Notes: a model not told the origin generated them from the sequence alone. Shown: positions 1 to 6,418, counted from the stretch's first letter. The stretch is DNA of 6,938 nt from Thermoplasmata archaeon (GCA_021847855.1 JAJZOT010000084.1:1-6938), one strand, 5' to 3'. Numbers and translations are program-made.

Positions 1-15
1 CAAGTTGGAAAATAC

Positions 16-41
16 TTGCCTTAATAAACTTTATTAGGCAA
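16..41 (+). promoter_or_regulatory. TATA region of the surface-protein gene embedded in a near-palindrome
   Basis: The left arm TTGCCTTAATAAA (16-28) and right arm TTTATTAGGCAA (30-41) are reverse complements over 12 bp, with a single extra T in the left arm and C29 at the centre. The right half contains TTTATTA (30-36), centred about 30 bases before the ATG at 63. That is where an archaeal TATA box would sit for a leaderless or near-leaderless mRNA. The centre is too tight for a natural RNA hairpin without opening the A/T pairs, so a dimeric DNA-binding protein covering the TATA box is more likely than a terminator. Palindrome: seen. Operator role: inferred. Confidence 0.5.
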
Positions 42-62
42 CATTTCGTCATATAGTTTATC

Positions 63-2618
63 ATGGGAAAACTTACTGGTTTGATTCTGGGAGTCAGTGC
101 CGCACTCTTCATGGCATACTATGTACTGGCTTCAGCCTATGTGCAGTTAACAGACTGGTTAAGCCCTGTATTCGGCCCATCGTTTTCCCTCATGCTGTCA
201 CTCCTGTATCTTCTCCTGGGAAATCCCATTAATCATCCGGTTCTTTTCGCTGTGTGGATCACAGTTGGTGTCGTCATAGGCATAGGTGCAAGGAGGGGTG
301 GAAGAGCGGCAGGAGCTGCTTTTACGACTTACATGCTTATCTGGTCATTCTTATCGCTAACAGTTATGTCTATGCTTCTTGGCGCTAATCTTGGTTTACC
401 TTTCGGAACCGGGTCAGCAGCAAAAATCGGGGGGATTCCACCGCTGCCGCCGGGAACCAGTATATCATCTATATTGACAGAACCGCTTATGCAAAGGTTG
501 ATCCAGCTATTTGGCATGATTGGAAGCCTGTCCGGATTAACTGGACTGCCGCTGACTGGCTACAGTCCACTAGCTCTCACTGGCAGTGCCATGACACCTC
601 TTGCCGGCCTTATTCCCGGAATAATATCTCTTTTTCTTCCTTACCTCATATTAAACTTGGTGATACTGGTAATGACTGCCTACTTCACGGGAAGGGCACT
701 GCACTTCATCATTGAACCGCGGAAACAGAATGGAAACAGCGGGAATCACAAAGGAAGGGAAAAGAAGAAATTGCAGAAAGTAAAGAAAGTCAGGATGAAA
801 AGGGTCAGGCAGGCACGCTACGTTATGTTTGTCATATCTATCCTAATCTTTTCAGCTATGGCTATTCAACTGGGAAATGCCGGATATGCCCAACCAGGCT
901 CTTCAGGAATGGCGCAAGCAGTTTCTCACAACCAGGATTCCGCGGCAGTGAGTACACCCGGAAACGCTTCAGCAGACACTTACCTAAACTTGTTCAGGAC
1001 CCTCGGCAACGCAGGATCGAATACCGTAAATACCACTCAGATCGGAAACCAGACCCAGCTGTACTACTCTTCAGGCATTGTGGGAACCTATGGAAACGTT
1101 TACAACACGTATGGATTCCTCGGGGAGTTAAACTCGACAACCGGGTGGGAAGCTTCACAACCTGCTAAATCTTCACTGTTCACAATAGTGGCGGTATCTG
1201 ACAACTTAAGCTCCCTGATCAGCGGTATGTCGCAAAATGGACTTTCAGCAGGATCATCATCTACTGCAAGCAACTTCCTTGGGGCCATACCACGGTTAGT
1301 GATCATAAGTGCATATTCCGGAAATCAGGCACAGACAGCGTCATCTGCCTACAGCGTGGCGGCACATATCATAAACGCAACTGGAGGGCACAGCCTCATT
1401 AAGTTGCTATCGTTTACAGGAGGAAATGGGCTATTCGGTTCAACTGGCGGCAATATATCCTTATACATATTTTCAGCTGATGCCAGTTCGTATACCGCAG
1501 AAAACGGTCTGGCCGGGCAAATGAGCACCAACTTCAATGGCAGTGGAATACTGGACCTTTTCAAGAACGGGATGTCTTCCGGATATCTCGTGCCCGGTTA
1601 CACGCCTGCCAGCGTTGACGCGTCATTCTTCATTTCCGGAGTGATCAACGTCCGGAATCTTAGCCTTCCGATTCCCTCATTCTCCGGTATCCAGCTTAAC
1701 AGCAGCGTGATAAAATACACCGATATTGCATTCATGGGTGGATTTTTCAATAAAAACTATGTTTTCCACTCATCTTCATCCCGACACAATATTAGTGCGA
1801 CTGCTATTTTCAATTACAACGGAAATATTACTTTTGCAAACCCGTCCGTGATATACGCACTGAGCCTGGCGTATCCGAACGAAACCTCCGGCAGTTCAGG
1901 ATCGCTTTCCAGTATATACCGGACATTTACGTTCACCACAACACCGGCAAATAACAACACGACCGGCGTGACTGGAAATAATACAGTTATGGCGATACCC
2001 TACGGTTCAGCTATAAACCTTTCAAACCTGACCTTTGAAACCAACGCGACGTTCCCTGCAAATATGCCGATTACGATATCGGTAAAAATGACCAATAAAA
2101 CCGCAGCCCGGATAGTTACAACTGTCACGTTGAATGACAACGACACTGTGACAAACCTGAGTATAAACCAAAGCAGTATACTATCTTCCTACAGTTCCTC
2201 TGTCGTGCTTACATCCGGCAAAGTCTCGTCGAGCAATATACCTTCACTCGGGCCGTATCAAAGTGAGCAGATCAAATTCGAGCTTTATTTCAAGAATCCG
2301 GGATCTTACGTTATCCTGAGCCCAATGGTTACGTATACCATGAACAACAAAACCTTCACGGTTACCGGCAGTCCGCAGGTTGTTGGGATAGGTAACCCTC
2401 CCCTGATCACGAGCATAAATAATATGGAGAAAAACTCGGCAATGGTAATATCTTCTGTGATACACAACAACATTCTGACTGAACAGATATTTCCGGGCTT
2501 CTACGTGTTCGATCTGATACCTCTGCTTATAGTTCTGGTAGATATCCGTATAGAATACAAGTCATTCAGGAATTGGCTTATGCTGAGAAAGGGACAGACG
2601 GGGCAGCTTCCACCATGA
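63..2618 (+). CDS. Large polytopic membrane protein with glycosylated ectodomain, function unknown
   Basis: I do not recognise a named family for this 851-residue protein. Hydrophobic segments lie at about residues 4-27, 37-53, 58-76, 84-106 and 180-208. A strongly basic linker follows (about 219-252), then a segment at 253-270, a long polar region (about 275-805) and a last segment (about 810-827) with a basic tail. Charges fit an outside N-terminus, a cytoplasmic linker and an external polar region. That region is rich in Ser, Thr, Asn and Gly and has more than 20 N-x-S/T sequons, as expected of an N-glycosylated archaeal surface protein. Residues about 655-777 alternate in a beta-sandwich pattern and resemble Ig-like (DUF11/TRAP-beta-like) domains; this is inference. 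No SD precedes the ATG, and the TATA position suggests a leaderless start. Residues 245-277 resemble an internal signal peptide. A cell-surface or envelope role is likely; no enzymatic motif is visible. Confidence 0.85.
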   Translation: MGKLTGLILGVSAALFMAYYVLASAYVQLTDWLSPVFGPSFSLMLSLLYLLLGNPINHPVLFAVWITVGVVIGIGARRGGRAAGAAFTTYMLIWSFLSLTVMSMLLGANLGLPFGTGSAAKIGGIPPLPPGTSISSILTEPLMQRLIQLFGMIGSLSGLTGLPLTGYSPLALTGSAMTPLAGLIPGIISLFLPYLILNLVILVMTAYFTGRALHFIIEPRKQNGNSGNHKGREKKKLQKVKKVRMKRVRQARYVMFVISILIFSAMAIQLGNAGYAQPGSSGMAQAVSHNQDSAAVSTPGNASADTYLNLFRTLGNAGSNTVNTTQIGNQTQLYYSSGIVGTYGNVYNTYGFLGELNSTTGWEASQPAKSSLFTIVAVSDNLSSLISGMSQNGLSAGSSSTASNFLGAIPRLVIISAYSGNQAQTASSAYSVAAHIINATGGHSLIKLLSFTGGNGLFGSTGGNISLYIFSADASSYTAENGLAGQMSTNFNGSGILDLFKNGMSSGYLVPGYTPASVDASFFISGVINVRNLSLPIPSFSGIQLNSSVIKYTDIAFMGGFFNKNYVFHSSSSRHNISATAIFNYNGNITFANPSVIYALSLAYPNETSGSSGSLSSIYRTFTFTTTPANNNTTGVTGNNTVMAIPYGSAINLSNLTFETNATFPANMPITISVKMTNKTAARIVTTVTLNDNDTVTNLSINQSSILSSYSSSVVLTSGKVSSSNIPSLGPYQSEQIKFELYFKNPGSYVILSPMVTYTMNNKTFTVTGSPQVVGIGNPPLITSINNMEKNSAMVISSVIHNNILTEQIFPGFYVFDLIPLLIVLVDIRIEYKSFRNWLMLRKGQTGQLPP

Positions 2619-2672
2619 CATGATGGGGTGCGGTTGCATAAAACGTGCAATGGCCGAGAGACTGAACAGGCA

Positions 2673-2693
2673 TCGCCGGGTAAATCCTGGCGA
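2673..2693. other. GC-rich stem-loop between convergent genes
   Basis: TCGCCGGG (2673-2680) pairs with CCTGGCGA (2686-2693) around the five-base loop TAAAT: eight pairs, one of them G-T. It begins 54 bases after the stop of the surface-protein gene. It is followed by CAAAAAC, not a T-tract, on the forward strand, so it is not a bacterial-type terminator. It could protect or process an mRNA 3' end. It resembles a tRNA T-arm at a glance, but the loop is five bases long and no other tRNA arms are present. Confidence 0.35.
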
Positions 2694-2694
2694 C

Positions 2695-2699
2695 AAAAA
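2695..2699 (-). terminator. Possible T-tract terminator for reverse-strand transcripts
   Basis: Five A residues on the forward strand give TTTTT in the reverse transcript, 18 bases past the stop of the small reverse ORF (2718). Archaeal RNA polymerase can terminate at short T-tracts. A run of five is weak evidence. Confidence 0.2.
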
Positions 2700-2717
2700 C
2701 TGGAATATAGGCTGCGA

Positions 2718-2846
2718 TCAGTTTATCATTGTGTGGTTATTCAGGTTTCCAATATTTTTCTTCCCATCTTCTGCCTTCCCCCAGTATTTTAGTGCTTCTC
2801 CAGGCTTGTAATTATCATTCGCCACTTTTTCAATGCGACTTATCAT
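2718..2846 (-). CDS. Possible small protein, 42 residues, unknown
   Basis: A reverse-strand ORF begins at the ATG complementary to 2844-2846 and ends at TGA (2718-2720). The 42-residue product is hydrophilic, with a plausible amino-acid mix; it contains KPGEALKYWGKAEDGKK near the middle and no low-complexity tract. AGAGGGA (reverse complement of 2848-2854) lies just before the ATG and could act as an SD, though its spacing is short. A TATA-like GATTATACC sits about 45 bases upstream of the start. An in-frame TGA closes the frame 21 bases before the ATG, so it is not an extension of the 190-residue gene. It may be a genuine small protein, a remnant of a longer gene, or chance. No family recognised. 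Confidence 0.35.
   Translation of the reverse strand: MISRIEKVANDNYKPGEALKYWGKAEDGKKNIGNLNNHTMIN
2753..2762 (+). terminator. T-rich stretch, possible terminator of the surface-protein gene
   Basis: TATTTTTCTT opens a pyrimidine-rich run continuing to about 2778. It is the first notable T-tract after the surface-protein stop, 134 bases downstream, and fits the T-rich style of archaeal termination. The same bases are A-rich codons of the possible small reverse ORF, so the composition may have another cause. Confidence 0.25.
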
Positions 2847-2885
2847 GTCCCTCTGGCATTTGGATCACCATATCACACTCTACCT

Positions 2886-2896
2886 GGTATAATCAC
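2886..2896 (-). promoter_or_regulatory. TATA-like element before the small reverse ORF
   Basis: On the reverse strand these bases read GTGATTATACC. They are centred about 45 bases before the ATG at 2846, which would put a transcript start near 2864 and a leader of about 18 bases. The element lies between the 190-residue gene's stop (2934) and the small ORF. Its similarity to an archaeal TATA box is moderate. Confidence 0.25.
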
Positions 2897-2933
2897 TATC
2901 TCCGTAAATCTTGCATCTGCTTAACAGTACGAA

Positions 2934-3506
2934 TCATCTTTTCCATCTCTCAAAATTCCCCTTCACAAACCTGTCCATATCACCAAGAAGCGATGGATCC
3001 TTGTTTCTTTTCCGCCATTCCTCAAGAACCTGCTCAAAGTTATCCTGCGGAACATCAGTGACCCAGTCCTGAAACTCCGTGGTGGCTTCGATTTCAAACC
3101 TGTAAATTCCTTTCAATATTCCAATGCATTGCAATTCCGCCTCCCTGTGAAGGGAGAGCTTATGGTATTTTCTCATTTCCTCAAGATAAGGTTCTACTGC
3201 TTCTTTGAACATGTCTGATGCCAACTCGTAAGGATCAATGTAACCATGTCTCGTCCTTCCTGAGTTTTTCCAGACATCTTCAATCTCAATGCCATTCAGG
3301 TCAAAAAAAACTTCATCGGCAATTTCATCCGGTTCGATTTCTGAAAGATATTCAAGTGCAAGCATTTTTACCCGTTTCGAAATATTTGTATCTTCATTTG
3401 CAAGCCTTTTCAGAATTTCAAGTCCCTGGCTTGGACTCAATTCTTCAAGAATGCGGTTTCCCCCACTCATGGGCGGAGAAGGGGACTTATCTGTTTTCCC
3501 GGTCAT
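2934..3506 (-). CDS. Conserved-hypothetical-type acidic helical protein, 190 residues
   Basis: No named domain is recognised. Residues 1-17 are polar and probably disordered. The rest is predicted mostly helical and rich in Glu, Asp, Lys and Leu. Notable segments are SGRTRHGYIDPYELA (82-96), a long amphipathic stretch with EPYLEEMRKY (105-114), and IYRFEIEATTEFQDW (134-148) with a nearby single Cys (127). The dense pattern of aromatic and charged residues looks like a conserved family, and I recall similar unnamed proteins in archaea and some bacteria, but this cannot be verified here. No signal peptide or membrane segment is visible, so it is probably cytosolic. The start at 3506 is preferred because a TATA-like box lies about 30 bases upstream, as for a leaderless mRNA; M13 is the main alternative. 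The gene is divergent from the nuclease-ATPase gene, and the shared upstream region could couple their control. Confidence 0.8.
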   Translation of the reverse strand: MTGKTDKSPSPPMSGGNRILEELSPSQGLEILKRLANEDTNISKRVKMLALEYLSEIEPDEIADEVFFDLNGIEIEDVWKNSGRTRHGYIDPYELASDMFKEAVEPYLEEMRKYHKLSLHREAELQCIGILKGIYRFEIEATTEFQDWVTDVPQDNFEQVLEEWRKRNKDPSLLGDMDRFVKGNFERWKR

Positions 3507-3527
3507 ATTTACATTTTCATGTCCTCA

Positions 3528-3545
3528 GAGAATTAAATACTTCTC
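3528..3545 (-). promoter_or_regulatory. TATA box of the 190-residue gene flanked by short inverted repeats
   Basis: The reverse strand reads GTATTTAA (3533-3540), centred about 30 bases before the ATG at 3506. This predicts a transcript start almost at the start codon. On the forward strand, GAGAA (3528-3532) and TTCTC (3541-3545) are inverted repeats immediately flanking the element, a possible small operator. A perfect 10-bp palindrome, CTCAATTGAG, lies at 3569-3578. Confidence 0.4.
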
Positions 3546-3681
3546 GTTGTGTCAGGAACCTCGCACTTCTCAATTGAGGGTCTGGAAATTGGTAAATTTT
3601 CTTCCTTGTCGTTATCAGTATATCTACAAAACAGCGGATACGTCGAGATTCTAATTTAAAGGGAGGTGTTAACTCAGTCTA

Positions 3682-3693
3682 TTTTTAATATAT
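3682..3693 (+). promoter_or_regulatory. TATA box of the nuclease-ATPase gene
   Basis: TTTTTAATATAT is centred about 36 bases before the ATG at 3724, predicting a transcript start near 3713 and a leader of about 10 bases. A strong SD-like GGGAGGTG (3661-3668) lies upstream of the TATA box and has no suitable start codon after it. It therefore cannot serve the main gene from this promoter and may be chance or a binding site. An alternative TATA-like AATTTAAA lies at about 3652-3659. Confidence 0.45.
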
Positions 3694-3723
3694 CAATGGC
3701 ATGTCTTCTGTTACAGGGAAAAA

Positions 3724-5667
3724 ATGTCAGGAAGGGACCTCAACAGCTCTGGTTTCAGCACTTTCATTGCCGGTAATGAGGCTGAACTCGAGGGACATTT
3801 CTCGGGTTTCAACGCACTAAGAGCAGTTTCCTATGTTGTTTCAATAAAGTGGATTCTGGAGTTTCTGGAAAGGAATCAATTTGAAAGCGTTGAGATCGTG
3901 GTTGGAAAGGAGGTTTCCGATCTAAACCCCGCCGAATTGCTTAAAGATGAGGTTGTAAGCGATAAGGGAAATCTTGTCAGTCAAATCCTCGGGATGATGG
4001 AGCAGGGAAGGCTGAAGATATACACATCGGATCGTATTGTGCATTCTAAGTTCTACATTTTAACCGGTAGAGGAGCTACAAGGGTTATTCAGGGTTCAGC
4101 TAACCTGACTACATCTGCGAGGAAAGGGAAACAGGTAAACTATCTCTGGAAGTGGGATCTGGATCCCGGATCTGACAAGTTCCTTATTGAGAGATTCAAT
4201 GCAGATTACGATCTGCACAAGAAATATTGCTCTCTATTCATGCAGGATCTCCAGAATATGCTCAAAGAAGCAGGAAATGAAGACAGGGAAAGAGTGCTCA
4301 ATAACTGGCTTGGAAGAAATGCTGAGCCACAGGAGATTGGGATAATTCCCATGCTCACGCAGATGGCCACAGAGGTCTTGGTCGGTGACATCGGTGAACC
4401 GGTATACAGGATGATGCTGCCTGCAGAACCATCAAAACGAAAACCTATAGAACAGTTCCTCCGGCCTGTAAAACACGAAATAGAATCATCTCAAATAGTC
4501 TTCCTGAAAAAAGATTTCCTCAACAGCGAAAATCTGCTTGTACCAATAATGCGAGTGGATTTTGAAAATCACAGAATTGTCTTCAATGTCAAGGCTGAAA
4601 AAATCACAGTTGGTGACACCACACCTCCTAGTGAGGAGGTGAACACATGTCTGGCCAATATTGAGGAATATATCAAATCTATCGACATGGGCAAAACAAG
4701 GAACAGGACAATCAACAACTTGACCAAGATGAGCGTATATGAAGGACTGATATACTTCCTGTCGTCACCTTTCCTGAACCAGTATATGAGAATAAAGAGA
4801 GCTAAGGTGGGGAGGGTTGATGAAAGAGGTCCGAGATTCCTTTTCATATCAGGAGGATCAAGCAACGGAAAGACGACTTTCATAAAATACGCGCTGAAAC
4901 TCCTGACTGGAAAAGATATCAATCCAATCGACAAATCAAATTTCAAGAAACAGAATATTCTCACGGCAGCAGGCCTGGGCACGAATTTCCCGCTCGTTTT
5001 TGACGACGTACCTCCTCAGAGGCTGAACTCTTCTGATATGGAAACTACTATCAAGAGTTACTGGGAAACCTGGTGGAATGGCCAGAGCATCTTCCCGACA
5101 ATTATAGTCTCTTCAAACGCCAAGTCTACCAAAGAGTGGCACCAGACGCGTGTCAAGGCACTTAATTTCGATGTTCATTTTGAGCCTTCGATGAAGGCTA
5201 GGGAAAAGCTCAACGAGATTTTCAATCAGCAGAATAACATTTTTTCTGCGTTTGCTTCATTCTATTTCACATATTTTAGCGAAGATATATCCGACGATGA
5301 ACTTGAACATGGGAGAAGAACAGTGCTGAGGTTATATGATTACGCTGGCAGACAGGTACCGGAATATTTTCCAAAAGTGCCGGTGGAATCAATTTACGAT
5401 CCCGACAGGCTAAAATGGCGGGAACTCATAGATCTTGGAAAAGTCAGTATCGTGGAAAAGAATGATTCGCTGGAGTTAACTTTTCTAGAGGGATTTAACC
5501 GATCCGATGTGGAACACTATGCTGATGCCATCAAACATGCAAAACATCGTATAGTGGGGAATACAATTATAATAGAGAGCCCAGAGGACTTTCGGAAGTG
5601 GTTGGATTTGGAGAAGAATGCGGATCCGGGAATCTTTGGAAAACTGTTCAGGAGAAGGAACAAATGA
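3724..5667 (+). CDS. PLD-family nuclease fused to SF3-like P-loop ATPase
   Basis: The first ~180 residues form a phospholipase D-type domain: a helix-strand lead (about 30-62), then IVHSKFYIL with H107 and K109, then QGSANLT with G124, S125 and N127. PLD nucleases of this kind act as metal-independent DNA endonucleases; with only one HxK half-site, a catalytic dimer is expected. After a middle region (about 185-300) comes a P-loop ATPase: Walker A GGSSNGKTT (377-385, K383), Walker B PLVFDD (423-428), an Asn motif TIIVSSN (459-465), and TRVKALNF with R476 as a likely arginine finger. The NGKTTFI...LLTG signature and spacing resemble SF3 (D5/Rep-type) helicases of viruses and plasmids; the class is inferred. 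The tail (565-647) is mixed alpha/beta and ends FRRRNK. No membrane segment is seen. It is probably cotranscribed with the next gene. Either DNA restriction in defence or element replication would fit. Both catalytic sites look intact. Confidence 0.85.
   Translation: MSGRDLNSSGFSTFIAGNEAELEGHFSGFNALRAVSYVVSIKWILEFLERNQFESVEIVVGKEVSDLNPAELLKDEVVSDKGNLVSQILGMMEQGRLKIYTSDRIVHSKFYILTGRGATRVIQGSANLTTSARKGKQVNYLWKWDLDPGSDKFLIERFNADYDLHKKYCSLFMQDLQNMLKEAGNEDRERVLNNWLGRNAEPQEIGIIPMLTQMATEVLVGDIGEPVYRMMLPAEPSKRKPIEQFLRPVKHEIESSQIVFLKKDFLNSENLLVPIMRVDFENHRIVFNVKAEKITVGDTTPPSEEVNTCLANIEEYIKSIDMGKTRNRTINNLTKMSVYEGLIYFLSSPFLNQYMRIKRAKVGRVDERGPRFLFISGGSSNGKTTFIKYALKLLTGKDINPIDKSNFKKQNILTAAGLGTNFPLVFDDVPPQRLNSSDMETTIKSYWETWWNGQSIFPTIIVSSNAKSTKEWHQTRVKALNFDVHFEPSMKAREKLNEIFNQQNNIFSAFASFYFTYFSEDISDDELEHGRRTVLRLYDYAGRQVPEYFPKVPVESIYDPDRLKWRELIDLGKVSIVEKNDSLELTFLEGFNRSDVEHYADAIKHAKHRIVGNTIIIESPEDFRKWLDLEKNADPGIFGKLFRRRNK
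4622..4649 (+). promoter_or_regulatory. Perfect internal SD held in a hairpin, inside the nuclease-ATPase gene
   Basis: CACCTCCT (4622-4629) and AGGAGGTG (4634-4641) form a perfect 8-bp stem with loop AGTG. The right arm contains GGAGGTGA (4635-4642), a full match to the archaeal SD consensus, followed four bases later by ATG (4647-4649). That ATG is out of frame with the host gene and opens only a five-codon reading frame. The next in-frame ATG is at codon 322. The site lies near the junction between the nuclease part and the ATPase part. It may cause ribosome pausing or be chance coding of an EEV tripeptide context. Confidence 0.35.
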
Positions 5668-5710
5668 TGTCCTTACTCCTAATTTGTACTGGATTCAGGA
5701 TGGTGTCATT

Positions 5711-6271
5711 ATGAGAAGCAGAATTACTGAAATATACCGGTTTAAGGTTGCACTGAAGGGCAGAAGACGCATCTGGCGTCGCATAGAAATCAGGGGAGAC
5801 CAGACACTTGCAGACCTAGATAGGATAATACGAATTGCCTTTAACCATGACCTATGGGATCACCTCGGAGAATTTTATTCTGGAAAGACCTGGTACCGAT
5901 CAGGCTATGGTGAAATCAATCCGGACGGAGAAGGCGAAGGAGCGAAGATACCGGTAGCCTCTATAGGGTTACAGGAGGGTGACAGAATAGGATATGTATA
6001 TGACTTCGGCTCCGAAATCCATCACTATGTCACTCTTGAGAGTATATCGAAAAATGCAGATCCGGCTGCCAGATATCCCCTTATCGTATCACAAAACCAC
6101 CCAACGTACAAATATTGTGTGGAATGTGCTGCGTCCGGTAAGAAGAATGTCGCAACCCAGATCTGTCTTGATTGCTCCAGCGAACACCGCTCTGAACCCG
6201 AATACCTCTGTGAGGACTGTGGATATGCAGACAAGCATGAGGAGCATTTTCTTGAAGAGATTGTGTACTGA
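5711..6271 (+). CDS. Plasmid pRiA4b ORF-3-like protein with C-terminal zinc cluster
   Basis: Residues about 7-112 of this 186-residue protein match the pRiA4b ORF-3 fold as I know it: YRFKVALKGRRRIWRRIEI (9-27), TLADLDRIIRIAF (32-44), the GEFYSG segment, and the hallmark GDRIGYVYDFGSEIHHYVTLE (around 90-110). The biochemical role of the family is unknown; it recurs on plasmids and in genomes of bacteria and archaea. The C-terminus adds CxxC pairs at 136/139, 152/155 and 167/170 plus H176 and H179 (HEEH). This pattern suggests two bound zinc ions, perhaps a cross-brace. I chose ATG 5711 because GGATGGTG (5698-5705) gives an SD five bases upstream. The longer frame from 5618 would overlap the preceding gene by 50 bases and lacks similarity. 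The 43-base gap and absence of a clear promoter suggest an operon with the nuclease-ATPase gene. Confidence 0.85.
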   Translation: MRSRITEIYRFKVALKGRRRIWRRIEIRGDQTLADLDRIIRIAFNHDLWDHLGEFYSGKTWYRSGYGEINPDGEGEGAKIPVASIGLQEGDRIGYVYDFGSEIHHYVTLESISKNADPAARYPLIVSQNHPTYKYCVECAASGKKNVATQICLDCSSEHRSEPEYLCEDCGYADKHEEHFLEEIVY

Positions 6272-6318
6272 GCCATTCATGACACTGAAGAGCGGTAGAG
6301 ATGATACCTACTGGAAGG

Positions 6319-6328
6319 TTTATAATTA
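6319..6328 (+). promoter_or_regulatory. TATA-like box before the last gene
   Basis: TTTATAATTA lies in the 147-base gap between the pRiA4b-like gene and the last gene, predicting a transcript start near 6350 and a leader of about 70 bases to TTG 6419. A second candidate, TGAATAAATTC, lies at about 6374-6384 and would give a much shorter leader. Either would let the last gene be transcribed separately from the two-gene unit. Confidence 0.35.
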
Positions 6329-6418
6329 AGGTTTGAAATACTATGCTACATGCTGTGTCACAGAAGGAATAATTGAATAAATTCGAATCTGTGAATCACA
6401 AATTGGAAGGAATACATC

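Noticed and set aside
2619..2670. C/D-box guide RNA suggested by ATGATGG and a later CTGA
   Set aside because: Box spacing is far too long and no C'/D' pair is present.
2671..2695. tRNA T-arm resemblance
   Set aside because: The loop is five bases without TTC, and no acceptor, D or anticodon arms are nearby.
2620..2811. Forward 63-residue frame starting one base after the surface-protein stop
   Set aside because: No SD, its second half is an implausible Phe/Pro/Ser-rich translation of a pyrimidine run, and it opposes the more protein-like reverse ORF at 2718-2846.
2729..3061. Forward 110-residue frame
   Set aside because: Rich in Cys, Ser, His and Pro, as expected of the antisense of an acidic coding region; it overlaps the convincing reverse gene at 2934-3506.
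3218..3654. Forward frames of 119 and 121 residues overlapping the 190-residue gene
   Set aside because: Both are antisense shadows with improbable composition and no start signals.
3696..3776. Short forward ORF of 26 codons overlapping the nuclease-ATPase start
   Set aside because: It has no SD, lies mostly at or before the predicted transcript start, and does not look coding.
5618..5710. N-terminal extension of the pRiA4b-like protein
   Set aside because: It would overlap the nuclease-ATPase gene, carries no family similarity, and a good SD precedes ATG 5711.
5994..6329. Forward 111-residue and reverse 83- and 63-residue frames over the zinc-protein gene
   Set aside because: Shadows of the pRiA4b-like coding frame, which has recognisable family motifs.
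6342..6371. Nine-codon ORF in the leader of the last gene
   Set aside because: Too short and without SD; no sign that it is a regulatory leader peptide.
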